Origin: JANQGH01 sp039177555
Lineage (GTDB): Bacteria; Pseudomonadota; Alphaproteobacteria; DSM-16000; Inquilinaceae
Reading direction: 5' to 3'
DNA: 64,000 nt
Assembly (NCBI GenBank): GCA_039177555.1
Contig: JBCDFV010000020.1
Coordinates: forward strand, 10,101-74,100
The notes beneath the pieces were generated by a model. That model was not told where the DNA came from and did not search any database. It saw nothing but the letters and a program-made list of their open reading frames with translations. How positions within the stretch are numbered: the stretch's first letter is position 1; each line of letters opens with the position of its first letter. A program made the translations under genes and the position numbers. This document shows positions 9,081 through 16,463 of the stretch, piece by piece.

Positions 9081-10254
9081 TGTCCGCGACAAGCGAGGTC
9101 AGGGGTACGATCCGCTGGCCCGGCGTTACCCGTTCGACCCCGACGGAAACCACGCGATCGCCGTTCGAGACCGTGCCGCGCACGAACACTTGGTCGGAGG
9201 CGAAATGCAGGACCTCGACTTCCTCGCGCTCGACCACCGTGTCGCCGAACGGGGTATCGCGCGCGACGAAGACGGACCACAGGCCGTCAAGGCCTTGGGT
9301 CAGCGCCGCCACCGGCAGCCAATAGCCCGGTTCGGCGTGGTAGCGTTCCAAGGTCAGGCGGGCGATCTCGCCGGATGGCACGCTGATCGTATCGCCGAAG
9401 ACCAACACGGCGGTCACCGTGCGGGTCTGTCGATCGATGTCGCGGCGCAGTGCGTGCAGGGTCGCTTGCATCGTCCGGTCGCCAATGGCGATCTCGAACA
9501 CTTCGCCGACATCCAGCCGTTCCGCCAGCGGTACCGGAATGCCGATACGGGCTTCCATGACGTCGGTCTCGACAATGTCGAGCACGGGTTGGCCCGCTTG
9601 CAGGACGGCCCCGATGTCGGTCATCCGTGCGCCGACGGAACCGTTGAAGGGCGCCCGCAGCGTCGACTTATCGATCTGGATCTCCACGTTCCGAATGGCT
9701 GCGTGGGCCTGTTCCAGGGCCGCCTCCAACGCGATGCGTTCGAGATAGGATTCGTCCAACCGCTGGTCTGTGGCGTGCCCCATGCGGTTCAGTTCCTGCT
9801 GCCGCTCTTCGGTGCGGACGGCGAGTTCGACCTGCGCCTCCAACTCGTGAACCCGGCTTTGCAGCTCGTCGAAGCTCGCCTCCAGCAAGGCCGTGTCGAG
9901 GCGCGCAATGGTGTCGCCGGCGCGGACGCTATCGCCCTCGTCGACCAGGATCTCGACCAGCCGGCCCGGCAGTTCGAAGCTCGCGCTGGTCTCCCGGCGC
10001 GCGACCACCCGACCGACGAATTGGCGCGGCACGGTGTAGCCGTCCGCCTCGACAATGGTCAGGATTTCGACCGGTATCGGCGCGGCCAAGGTCGCCTCGT
10101 CGCTGGCGCTACCCGGCTGGCGCAACGTGCTCACGGCGAACAGCACGGCGCTGACGATAATCGCGCCGACAACAACCTGACCGGTCAGGCCCAAGGCACG
10201 CCGGATGAGGCCGCGCCTGACGGGCGCCTCTGCATGTGAGTGCTGATCACTCAT
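9073..10254 (-). CDS. RND efflux periplasmic adaptor (membrane fusion protein)
   Basis: The ATG at 10254 begins a protein of 393 residues; an upstream ATG at 10287 would add 11 residues. After a short cytoplasmic part there is one membrane anchor (VVVGAIIVSAVLFAV), a lipoyl/barrel-sandwich motif (RETSASFELPGRLVEILVDE, with EGDSVRAGDTIARLD), an alpha-hairpin coiled coil rich in Glu/Gln (about residues 100-165), the return half of the lipoyl domain (LRAPFNGSVGARMTDIGAVL) and a C-terminal beta-barrel. This is the standard HlyD/AcrA order. It overlaps the pump gene by 8 nt, so the two should be made together and act as a periplasmic bridge. The promoter should lie in the 274-bp gap to the right, which holds palindromes. 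Confidence 0.9.
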   Translation of the reverse strand: MSDQHSHAEAPVRRGLIRRALGLTGQVVVGAIIVSAVLFAVSTLRQPGSASDEATLAAPIPVEILTIVEADGYTVPRQFVGRVVARRETSASFELPGRLVEILVDEGDSVRAGDTIARLDTALLEASFDELQSRVHELEAQVELAVRTEERQQELNRMGHATDQRLDESYLERIALEAALEQAHAAIRNVEIQIDKSTLRAPFNGSVGARMTDIGAVLQAGQPVLDIVETDVMEARIGIPVPLAERLDVGEVFEIAIGDRTMQATLHALRRDIDRQTRTVTAVLVFGDTISVPSGEIARLTLERYHAEPGYWLPVAALTQGLDGLWSVFVARDTPFGDTVVEREEVEVLHFASDQVFVRGTVSNGDRVVSVGVERVTPGQRIVPLTSLVADNV

Positions 10255-10384
10255 GTTCGTTCTCAAGATCAATAACCCCAACGGCAATTTGTACGTGTAT
10301 CATGGGCATGAGATCAAGTATTCATGTCAATCCTGGGCAGGCGGGCGGTCGTTACCGCCAACCTCTCGCGCCATCAGATAGAAC

Positions 10385-10396
10385 GTGTAATTACAC
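10385..10396. promoter_or_regulatory. Perfect 12-bp palindrome, candidate operator
   Basis: GTGTAATTACAC is a perfect palindrome about 130 bp from the adaptor start and about 130 bp from the esterase start, in the middle of a divergent gap. Size and symmetry suit a dimeric repressor of the TetR, GntR or MarR kind. No regulator gene is adjacent, so the binding protein is unknown. Confidence 0.4.
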
Positions 10397-10438
10397 TGTC
10401 AAGCCGATGCCTGCTCTTCGTCGCGACGGCCCAGGACA

Positions 10439-10458
10439 GATCACACACATGTGTGATC
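10439..10458. promoter_or_regulatory. Inverted repeat GATCACAC-N4-GTGTGATC, candidate operator
   Basis: Two perfect 8-bp arms are separated by ACAT. It lies about 70 bp before the GTG start of the esterase, a place where it could overlap that promoter or the adaptor promoter. The half site differs from the nearby GTGTAATTACAC, so two proteins or one with loose specificity may bind. Function is inferred from symmetry and position only. The remaining bases of the 10255-10528 gap hold no ORF or RNA that I could recognise. Confidence 0.45.
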
Positions 10459-10528
10459 CCGGCGGTTGACGCTTTCGCCGGTCCCATAGATTGCTGAGCC
10501 GGCAGTTGGGGCAGCAGGAGGTGCAGCG

Positions 10529-11383
10529 GTGCGTTCATGGATGGCCGGCTCTTTGTTGATCGTCTCACTCGGCCTCGGAACGGCGTATGGCCAGCCAGCC
10601 TGCGGGTCCGACCAGCCCTGCCCGATCAGCTTCCCTGACGGCGATGGTGTCGATGCGGGCCAGTACTACGTCGAAGTACCGCCTGATTGGGACGGCGAGA
10701 CGCCGTTGCCGGTGATCGTCTGGTTTCACGGCTATCAGGGGTCCGGACAGGCGGCGGTGAGCAATCGGGGCCTTGTCGGCGCCTGGACCGATGCCGGTTA
10801 CCTGTTCGTCGCTGGGGACGGGCGCGACAACACCTGGGCGCATCAGGGTTCGCCCAGCCAGGCGCGCAACGACGCGGCCTACGTCCGCGCCGTCATCGAA
10901 GATGTGCAAGACCGCTATCCGACCGACCCCGAACGCATCGTGGCGGCGGGGTTTTCGCAAGGTGGGTCGATGGTCTGGTCCGTGGCTTGCTATGTCGGCG
11001 CGCCCTTCACCCATTACGCCCCGATCTCCGGCGCCTTCTGGGAGCCGATGCCGGCGACCTGCGAGGCTGGGCCGGTCACCATGCGCCACACCCATGGCAC
11101 GTCGGACAGGGTGGTGCCCATGGCAGGGCGCCCGATCGGCGACCGCTGGCGGCAGGCGGACATCTTGGCCGGGCTCGACGTCCTGCGCGCGCTGAATGCC
11201 TGTCCGGCGATGGCCGATCGCGATGATCTCGCTGTCGGCAGCTCAACCTGTCAGGTCTGGTCGTCCTGCACGGATGGCGCGTTGCAGCTCTGTTTGAACG
11301 ATGGCGGCCACGGTGTTCCTTCCGGCTGGTCGGCGACGACGCAAGCCTGGATCGAGGCAACCGCTGGGTCAGGCGCCAATTAG
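10529..11383 (+). CDS. Secreted PHB-depolymerase/feruloyl-esterase-like hydrolase
   Basis: This 284-residue protein starts with GTG; the choice rests on the ribosome binding site AGGAGG at 10516-10521, seven bases upstream. A signal peptide covers about residues 1-21 (cleavage after AYG). The alpha/beta-hydrolase core has the oxyanion strand VIVWFHGYQGSG, the nucleophile elbow GFSQGGS with Ser143, Asp193 in HGTSDRVVP and His261 in DGGHGVPSG, so the triad is complete. Six or more cysteines suggest disulphides in the mature exported enzyme. The family is the extracellular esterase_phb/LpqC group, which cleaves polyhydroxybutyrate or feruloyl/acetyl esters. The gene stands alone and converges with the MFS gene (4-bp overlap). 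Substrate is not fixed by sequence. Confidence 0.8.
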   Translation: MRSWMAGSLLIVSLGLGTAYGQPACGSDQPCPISFPDGDGVDAGQYYVEVPPDWDGETPLPVIVWFHGYQGSGQAAVSNRGLVGAWTDAGYLFVAGDGRDNTWAHQGSPSQARNDAAYVRAVIEDVQDRYPTDPERIVAAGFSQGGSMVWSVACYVGAPFTHYAPISGAFWEPMPATCEAGPVTMRHTHGTSDRVVPMAGRPIGDRWRQADILAGLDVLRALNACPAMADRDDLAVGSSTCQVWSSCTDGALQLCLNDGGHGVPSGWSATTQAWIEATAGSGAN

Positions 11384-12591
11384 GTGCTTTCCCGGGCTGC
11401 CGGCGCCTTGGCTGGTCCTAAGCGGCCGCGCAGACCGACATGCACCAACACGGCGCCGATCGCCAACGCCAGGCCGGCCAGGGCGCAAATGGCGGCAAAT
11501 CCGATGTCGGCGTAGATCTCGCCAAACACGGCCGCCCCGATGAACGATGCGGCGTATGTCACCGCGCTGTTCAGCCCCAGAATGGCGCCGCGCCGCGCCG
11601 GGTCCGCCCGCGACAGCAGCAGGACCAGCGCATTCAGGCCGAAATGGTTCACGAACCCCCAGATGGCGGACAGCACGATGACGGACCAAAAGGCCTCGGC
11701 CGCCGGGATCATGGCCAGATAGATCAGCGCCACCGTCAGCAGCGCCAGCGGAAACATCCGGCGCAGGCCGAACCGGTCGATCAGGCCGTCGCCAAGGCTG
11801 GCCAGACCAAAGCCGATGCCATAGGCCAGGACGAACAGCCCGGCAGGTGCAGCAGCGACGCCGTGGCTGACCCGCAAATGGTCGCCGACAAAGGGATAGA
11901 CGCCGTAAAAGCCGATCATGAAGGCGAAGCAGGTCGCCAGCAGGATCGGCACGGTTGGTATCTTCAGCGGCGCCAACGGACCCTCGCGCGCGGGTGCTGA
12001 CGCCGGCCGGTCTCTCGGCAGCAGCCGGACAAAGCCGATCAACGCGACGAAGCCGACGCCGACCAGCACCAGGAACACCGATCGCCAGCCCGCCAGATCG
12101 GTCAGCAACGCGGCGGCCGGTATGCCCAGAACCAGCGACAGCGACCAGCCGGCCAGGACCCGCCCCAGGGTTCGGGCTTCGGCCCCTTTCGGCGCGACGG
12201 TGGCGGCCAGATGATAGGTCGCCGGCAGGACAATCCCGGCGCCAAGGCCGGCCATCCCCTGGGCAACGGCGAGCGCTACCCATGACTGGGCGAACGCGCT
12301 GGCGCCGATCGCCAGCATCATGACCACCATCCCCAGCAACAGCACAAGGCGCGGCCCGACCCGGTCGATGTGACGGGCGAGCGCAAAGGCCGACAAGGCC
12401 GTAGCGCCGCCATAGGCCGCGATCGCCCGTGCCACGTCGGCCGCCCGCGCATCGAAGTCGGCGGCGACATCGGTCAGAATCGGGCTCAAGACCAGCGAGT
12501 TGGAGCCGACCAAGGCGATGCCCAGGGTCAGCAGGCCAACCTGGATGGAGGTCGACCGCCGCGCCGCTTTCTCTTGATCATGCTCTGCCAT
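11380..12591 (-). CDS. MFS transporter (AraJ/drug:H+ antiporter-like)
   Basis: This 403-residue protein has about 12 membrane segments and the loop 2-3 motif HIDRVGPRLVLLLG, which is the conserved motif A of the major facilitator superfamily. The best match by eye is the 12-TM exporter group that includes AraJ and Bcr-like proteins. It is divergent from an Lrp/AsnC regulator gene with only 47 bp between the starts, a common layout for an exporter controlled by its neighbour. If so, an amino acid or related small molecule could be the cargo, but this is inference. It overlaps the esterase tail-to-tail by 4 bp. Confidence 0.85.
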   Translation of the reverse strand: MAEHDQEKAARRSTSIQVGLLTLGIALVGSNSLVLSPILTDVAADFDARAADVARAIAAYGGATALSAFALARHIDRVGPRLVLLLGMVVMMLAIGASAFAQSWVALAVAQGMAGLGAGIVLPATYHLAATVAPKGAEARTLGRVLAGWSLSLVLGIPAAALLTDLAGWRSVFLVLVGVGFVALIGFVRLLPRDRPASAPAREGPLAPLKIPTVPILLATCFAFMIGFYGVYPFVGDHLRVSHGVAAAPAGLFVLAYGIGFGLASLGDGLIDRFGLRRMFPLALLTVALIYLAMIPAAEAFWSVIVLSAIWGFVNHFGLNALVLLLSRADPARRGAILGLNSAVTYAASFIGAAVFGEIYADIGFAAICALAGLALAIGAVLVHVGLRGRLGPAKAPAAREST

Positions 12592-12599
12592 GCAGGTTT

Positions 12600-12610
12600 A
12601 TTAGACTAAT
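12600..12610. promoter_or_regulatory. ATTAGACTAAT palindrome in the MFS/Lrp divergent gap, candidate Lrp operator
   Basis: ATTAG-A-CTAAT is a perfect odd palindrome only 9 bp from the MFS start and 29 bp from the regulator start. AT-rich symmetric sites of this size are typical of Lrp/AsnC proteins, and the site is placed to affect both genes. Binding by the adjacent regulator is inferred. Confidence 0.45.
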
Positions 12611-12638
12611 CCGCCCAAGTGATGAACAGGGTTCAAGT

Positions 12639-13139
12639 ATGATGGCAGAACAAACGAACAGCGTTCGGTCCAAACCGACGGCAGGCCGAACGACGGATGC
12701 CAAGGACAGAACCTTGTTAGGCCTGTTGGCGGAGGATGCCACGCGCAGCTATGCCGACCTTGGGCGGCTTTTGCACCTGTCGCCGCCGGCGGTCCACGAG
12801 CGGGTCAAACGGCTGAAGCGCGACGGCGTCATCAAGGCCACGGTGGCGGTGCTGGACGCGGAGAAGGTCGGCAAGCCCTTGCTGGCCTTCGTCCATGTCG
12901 ACACCGCCGGCTGGGGCAAGAGCGAACAGCTGATGGCGATGAGCAAGCTGCCGGAGGTCGAGGAGATCCACACCGTCGCGGGCGACACCTGTGTCCTGCT
13001 GAAGATCCGGACCGATGGCCCCCAGGCGCTGGAGGACATCCTGCGCGAGATCTACGACATCAATGGCGTGGAACGCACGCGCAGCTATATCGCGCTCAGC
13101 ACGGTCCTGGAACGCGGGGTTCGGCCTAGGGATGGGTGA
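12639..13139 (+). CDS. Lrp/AsnC-family transcriptional regulator
   Basis: The ATG at 12639 (or the next codon, 12642) gives 166 residues; longer in-frame upstream sequence is Arg/Pro-rich and lies antisense to the MFS gene, so it was not used. An N-terminal winged helix-turn-helix spans about residues 24-80 (SYADLGRLLHLSPPAVHERVKRL), followed by the RAM/AsnC ligand domain with the typical end (TGVERTRSYIAL-like: INGVERTRSYIALSTVL). It should bind as dimer/octamer, with an amino acid or similar effector. It is divergent from the MFS transporter, which is its likely target besides itself. The effector cannot be predicted. Confidence 0.9.
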   Translation: MMAEQTNSVRSKPTAGRTTDAKDRTLLGLLAEDATRSYADLGRLLHLSPPAVHERVKRLKRDGVIKATVAVLDAEKVGKPLLAFVHVDTAGWGKSEQLMAMSKLPEVEEIHTVAGDTCVLLKIRTDGPQALEDILREIYDINGVERTRSYIALSTVLERGVRPRDG

Positions 13140-13160
13140 TCCTACCTTGTGGCAGGCGAC

Positions 13161-14474
13161 TTATGGCTCGGGCGCAGCCTCCGGCCGTATGGCAACCCAA
13201 ACCACGGCCAGCGTGACCAGTGCGAGCGCTCCGTTCACCAGAAACACGATGCCGAAATCGTTGCCCATCGCGTAGAGCGAACTGCTGACCGCGATCCCGA
13301 CCGTGCCGCCCAGCAGTTGAGACGACATGACGATGCCGCCGGCCTGGCCCTGCTTGTCGATCGGCACCGCGTTCGGGATGGCCCGTGCGGCCGGTATGTA
13401 CGCCAGGCCCATGGCGGCAGCCCAAGCCAGCAACCCTGGCAATAGAGCGACGTAGTCGTTCCATCCCTGGGCGATACCGATCCAAAGCAGGGACAGGCCA
13501 AACACGGCCATGCCGATCAGGGTCGGGGTCCGCGTGCCGATGCGATCGACCAGGCGCCCCGACGGTATCGCCAGAAAGGCTTGCAGCCCCACCGCCGGCA
13601 GCAGGGCCAGCCCAGTCACGAAGGCGCTGAGCCCGAGCGCATGCTGCAGATAGAGGGCGCCAAAAACCACGACCGTCGCCTTGTTGAACTGGGCGCTGAA
13701 CAGAACCAGCGTGCACACACTGACCGTGGCATTGGCAAACAGGTCGACCTCGATCAGCGGGTCGCGGCTGCGGATCTCGTGCAGCACGAATAGGGCGACA
13801 ACCGCGCAGCCACCTGCAAGCACGGGCCAGACAGCCAGTGACGTCCAGCCCCAATCGGAACTCTGCATGATGGCGAAGACAATCATGCCCATGCCGAGGA
13901 TCAGCGTAGCCAACCCGATACTGTCGAACCTGGCGCCGTTTCGTGTTCTCTGTGGATCTCGCCAATAGATCAGAACGGCCGCGCCAATTGCCAGCACGAT
14001 CGGTGGGTTGATCCAGAAGATCCAGCGCCACGACAGAAAATCCGTCAGGGCGCCGCCGACGAGAGGCCCCAGGGCCAGGAAGCTGGTGCCGATCGCCCCG
14101 TAGACCCCAACGGCAAAGCCGCGCTTTTCCGGTGGGAAGACAGTCGTGACGATGGCCAGCGAAATCGGAAAGATGAACGCGGCGCCAATGCCCTGAATGC
14201 CGCGTGCCGCGATGATCCAGGCCCCGTCCTGCGCCAGTCCAGCGGCCAGCGAGGCCAGGCCGAACAGGCCCAACCCCAGCAGCATCAACCGCTTGATGCC
14301 GACAATGTCGCCCAGGCGCCCGGCGGCGGCCGCCAGTCCTGCCAAGGTTAGGAGGTAAACGTTGATGACCCAGTGGCCGCCCACGACCGACAGGCCGAGA
14401 TCGTGTTGCAGCGCCGGCAACGCCACCGCGACGACGGTTTCGTCCAGCAGGATGACCCCGATGACCGCACCCAT
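13161..14474 (-). CDS. MFS transporter of the DHA2 (EmrB/QacA-like) type
   Basis: From the ATG at 14474 the protein has 437 residues with motif GRLGDIVGIKRLMLLG (motif A) and LDETVVAVALP, the TM1 motif of DHA2 drug pumps. Such pumps usually have 13-14 membrane segments and a longer first helix. Here the ATG lies inside TM1, while in-frame codons before it read KSKWILLLA, a normal TM1 beginning. The frame is open back to the permease stop at 14585 with no ATG, GTG or TTG, but a CTG at 14522 has GAGG 8 nt before it. A CTG start would add 16 residues. The gene follows the sugar permease genes on the same strand and may be co-transcribed. Cargo unknown. Confidence 0.82.
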   Translation of the reverse strand: MGAVIGVILLDETVVAVALPALQHDLGLSVVGGHWVINVYLLTLAGLAAAAGRLGDIVGIKRLMLLGLGLFGLASLAAGLAQDGAWIIAARGIQGIGAAFIFPISLAIVTTVFPPEKRGFAVGVYGAIGTSFLALGPLVGGALTDFLSWRWIFWINPPIVLAIGAAVLIYWRDPQRTRNGARFDSIGLATLILGMGMIVFAIMQSSDWGWTSLAVWPVLAGGCAVVALFVLHEIRSRDPLIEVDLFANATVSVCTLVLFSAQFNKATVVVFGALYLQHALGLSAFVTGLALLPAVGLQAFLAIPSGRLVDRIGTRTPTLIGMAVFGLSLLWIGIAQGWNDYVALLPGLLAWAAAMGLAYIPAARAIPNAVPIDKQGQAGGIVMSSQLLGGTVGIAVSSSLYAMGNDFGIVFLVNGALALVTLAVVWVAIRPEAAPEP

Positions 14475-14582
14475 GGCGAGCAGCAGGATCCACTTGCTCT
14501 TGGTGTTGTCGGAATGCGTCAGGTGAGGGTCCTCGGGTCCGCGTGAACGGCACCCGAACTCTAGCCCGGCATTTGGGCCGCG

Positions 14583-15458
14583 TCAGCCCTTCACCGCCCC
14601 GGCAAGAAAACCGCTCATCACCCGTCTTTGTGTCAGGATGAACACGATGATCACCGGCACGCAGGTCAAGGTGGCCAGCGCCATGGTCGCTTGGAAGTTC
14701 ACGCCATATTCGGTGTTCAGCGACAAGAGGGCGACGGGCAGCGTGTACGTGTCGGGAGAGGTCGAGATCACCAGGATCTGAAACCACTGCTTCCAGTTCA
14801 GCAAGACCGCGATCAGGCATGCGGTCAGGACGACGGGCTTGGCCAAGGGCAGGACGATGCGTCGGAAGATCTGCCATTCCGTCGCCCCGTCCATGACGGC
14901 GGCGTCCAACAGTTCGCTGGGGATGTTACGGAAAAACTGCAGGAACAGGATGAACACCAGGGGCACGATGCTGATCGACAGCACGATGCCGACATAATTG
15001 CCGGCCTGGCTTTGCAGCAGGCCCAGATAATAGACGACGAAGTAGAGCGGGATCACCAACAGCATGTTGGGATACATGATCGCGACCAGGAACGTGTTCC
15101 GCACCGTTCCAAACAGCGGCAGCTTGGGCGATCGGTAAAGCGCGTAGGCGCCCATCGCCATGATCGAAACGCCCAACGCCGTGGCGACCGCCGTGATCAA
15201 CAGCGAGTTGGTCAGGTAGGTGGTAAGGGACACGCCGCCGATACTGGCGATGGTCTCATAGGCTGCGAAGTCGAACTGTTCCGGCAGCAGGGCAAGTGGC
15301 CGGGATAGCACTGCCTCCTGCGTGCGGAACGAGTTCACGATCATCCAGTAGAACGGGTAGACGAAGAAGATCGAGATCGCGATCGCGGCGGCATAGGCGA
15401 TGATGCGGATGGCCAGCCGGCTTGCCGCGCTCGGCTTCTTCCGCGCCGGTCCGCTCAT
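14583..15458 (-). CDS. Carbohydrate ABC transporter permease (MalG type)
   Basis: This 291-residue protein begins MSGPARKKPSAASRL, then TM1 (IIAYAAAIAISIFFVYPFYW), and carries the EAA-type motif LLDAAVMDGATEWQIFRRIV near residues 190-210, which is specific to the sugar-type CUT1 permeases (MalG/UgpE/LacG). The ATG overlaps the stop of the partner permease by 4 nt, ATGA. It should form the membrane channel with the MalF-type partner and take sugar from the binding protein encoded upstream. No ATP-binding subunit is present in the cluster; CUT1 systems often share an MsmK/UgpC-like ATPase encoded elsewhere. Confidence 0.92.
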   Translation of the reverse strand: MSGPARKKPSAASRLAIRIIAYAAAIAISIFFVYPFYWMIVNSFRTQEAVLSRPLALLPEQFDFAAYETIASIGGVSLTTYLTNSLLITAVATALGVSIMAMGAYALYRSPKLPLFGTVRNTFLVAIMYPNMLLVIPLYFVVYYLGLLQSQAGNYVGIVLSISIVPLVFILFLQFFRNIPSELLDAAVMDGATEWQIFRRIVLPLAKPVVLTACLIAVLLNWKQWFQILVISTSPDTYTLPVALLSLNTEYGVNFQATMALATLTCVPVIIVFILTQRRVMSGFLAGAVKG

Positions 15459-16396
15459 CGATAGTCCCCCCGGCTCATCGCCCATACGAGGGCGGCGGCA
15501 AGCACCGCAACGGCGGCGAACAGCACCGTCGCCATCGCCATGGCTTCGCCGTACTGGGCGTTGCCGAACTTGGTGTAGGCGAAATAGGAGACGAAGTTGG
15601 TTGAGAAGTTCGGCCCGCCGCGCGTGATCACCACGATCACGGTGAAGGTCTTCAGAAACTCGATCAGCGCATAGACAGAGTTGATGATGATCGCGGGCCT
15701 GAGCTGGGGCAGGGTGACATAGCGAAACCGCTGCCAGCGGGTGGCGCCGTCGATCCGCGCGGCTTCGTCCAGGTCGCGGTCCAGGAGCTGCAGATTGGTC
15801 AGGAAGATCAGGGTGTAGAGGCCGACATGGTGCCACAGCTCGACGATCGTCAGGGTCGCGAAGGCTGATACCGGCTCGGTCACGCCTGGAAACGCCGGCA
15901 GGCCGAGGCCGTGCAGCACCGCGTTCACGACGCCGAAATCCTGATTGAACATCCACTTCCAGACGATGAAACCGGCCACGTCCGGGGTGATGACCGGCAG
16001 GAAGATCGCCAGCTTGAACAGCGTGCGGCCGCGCTCCAGGATCGGTTGCGACAGCATGACCGCGAGGGCAAGCGCGACCAGAACGTTCAGCACCACCGAA
16101 ACGAAGGTGAACAGCAAGGTTCGCCACAGCGAGTCCAGAAAGTCCGGATTGCTGAGGATCTCGCGGAAATTCTCCAGCCCGACGAAGACCGGCTGGGGGC
16201 TGAGCGCCGTATAGCTCTCGGTGAAGGAGAGATAAATGCTCTGCCCGATCGGCCACAGGCCGAAGATCGCCGTCAGGGCGGCGAAGGGCAGCAGGAACAG
16301 ATAGAGCGTGCGCTTGTGCCAGGCGTTGGCGGCCGCTTTGCGCGACAAATGGGGCAGGAGGCGCCGTGGCGTGGCCGTTGCAACAGCCGTCGTCAT
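15455..16396 (-). CDS. Carbohydrate ABC transporter permease (MalF/UgpA type)
   Basis: This 313-residue protein has a cytoplasmic N-terminus, six membrane segments starting near residue 29, and the CUT1 motif DEAARIDGATRWQRFRYVTL near residues 208-230. It pairs with the MalG-type permease, whose start overlaps its stop. It lies 67 nt after the binding-protein gene, with a strong hairpin in the gap that may lower expression of the permeases relative to the binding protein. Family placement is clear; the sugar is not known. Confidence 0.92.
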   Translation of the reverse strand: MTTAVATATPRRLLPHLSRKAAANAWHKRTLYLFLLPFAALTAIFGLWPIGQSIYLSFTESYTALSPQPVFVGLENFREILSNPDFLDSLWRTLLFTFVSVVLNVLVALALAVMLSQPILERGRTLFKLAIFLPVITPDVAGFIVWKWMFNQDFGVVNAVLHGLGLPAFPGVTEPVSAFATLTIVELWHHVGLYTLIFLTNLQLLDRDLDEAARIDGATRWQRFRYVTLPQLRPAIIINSVYALIEFLKTFTVIVVITRGGPNFSTNFVSYFAYTKFGNAQYGEAMAMATVLFAAVAVLAAALVWAMSRGDYR

Positions 16397-16420
16397 CGCT
16401 CCAACCCCCAGGAAAAGGCT

Positions 16421-16446
16421 GCCGGACGACCGAAAGGCCGCCCGGC
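16421..16446 (-). other. Intercistronic hairpin between binding protein and permease
   Basis: On the minus-strand transcript an 11-bp stem (with two G-U pairs) closes a UUUC loop; the plus-strand copy has arms GCCGGACGACC and GGCCGCCCGGC around GAAA. It follows the binding-protein stop and is not followed by a U-run, so it looks like an RNA-stabilising or attenuating element as in malE-malF rather than a full terminator. Role inferred from position. Confidence 0.55.
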
Positions 16447-16463
16447 CAAATCAAATCGCGGGC

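Noticed and set aside
13126..14877. 583-codon frame on the minus strand over the DHA2 transporter
   Set aside because: Composition is Arg/Gly/Pro-rich without hydrophobic segments; the correct frame has TM helices and motif A.
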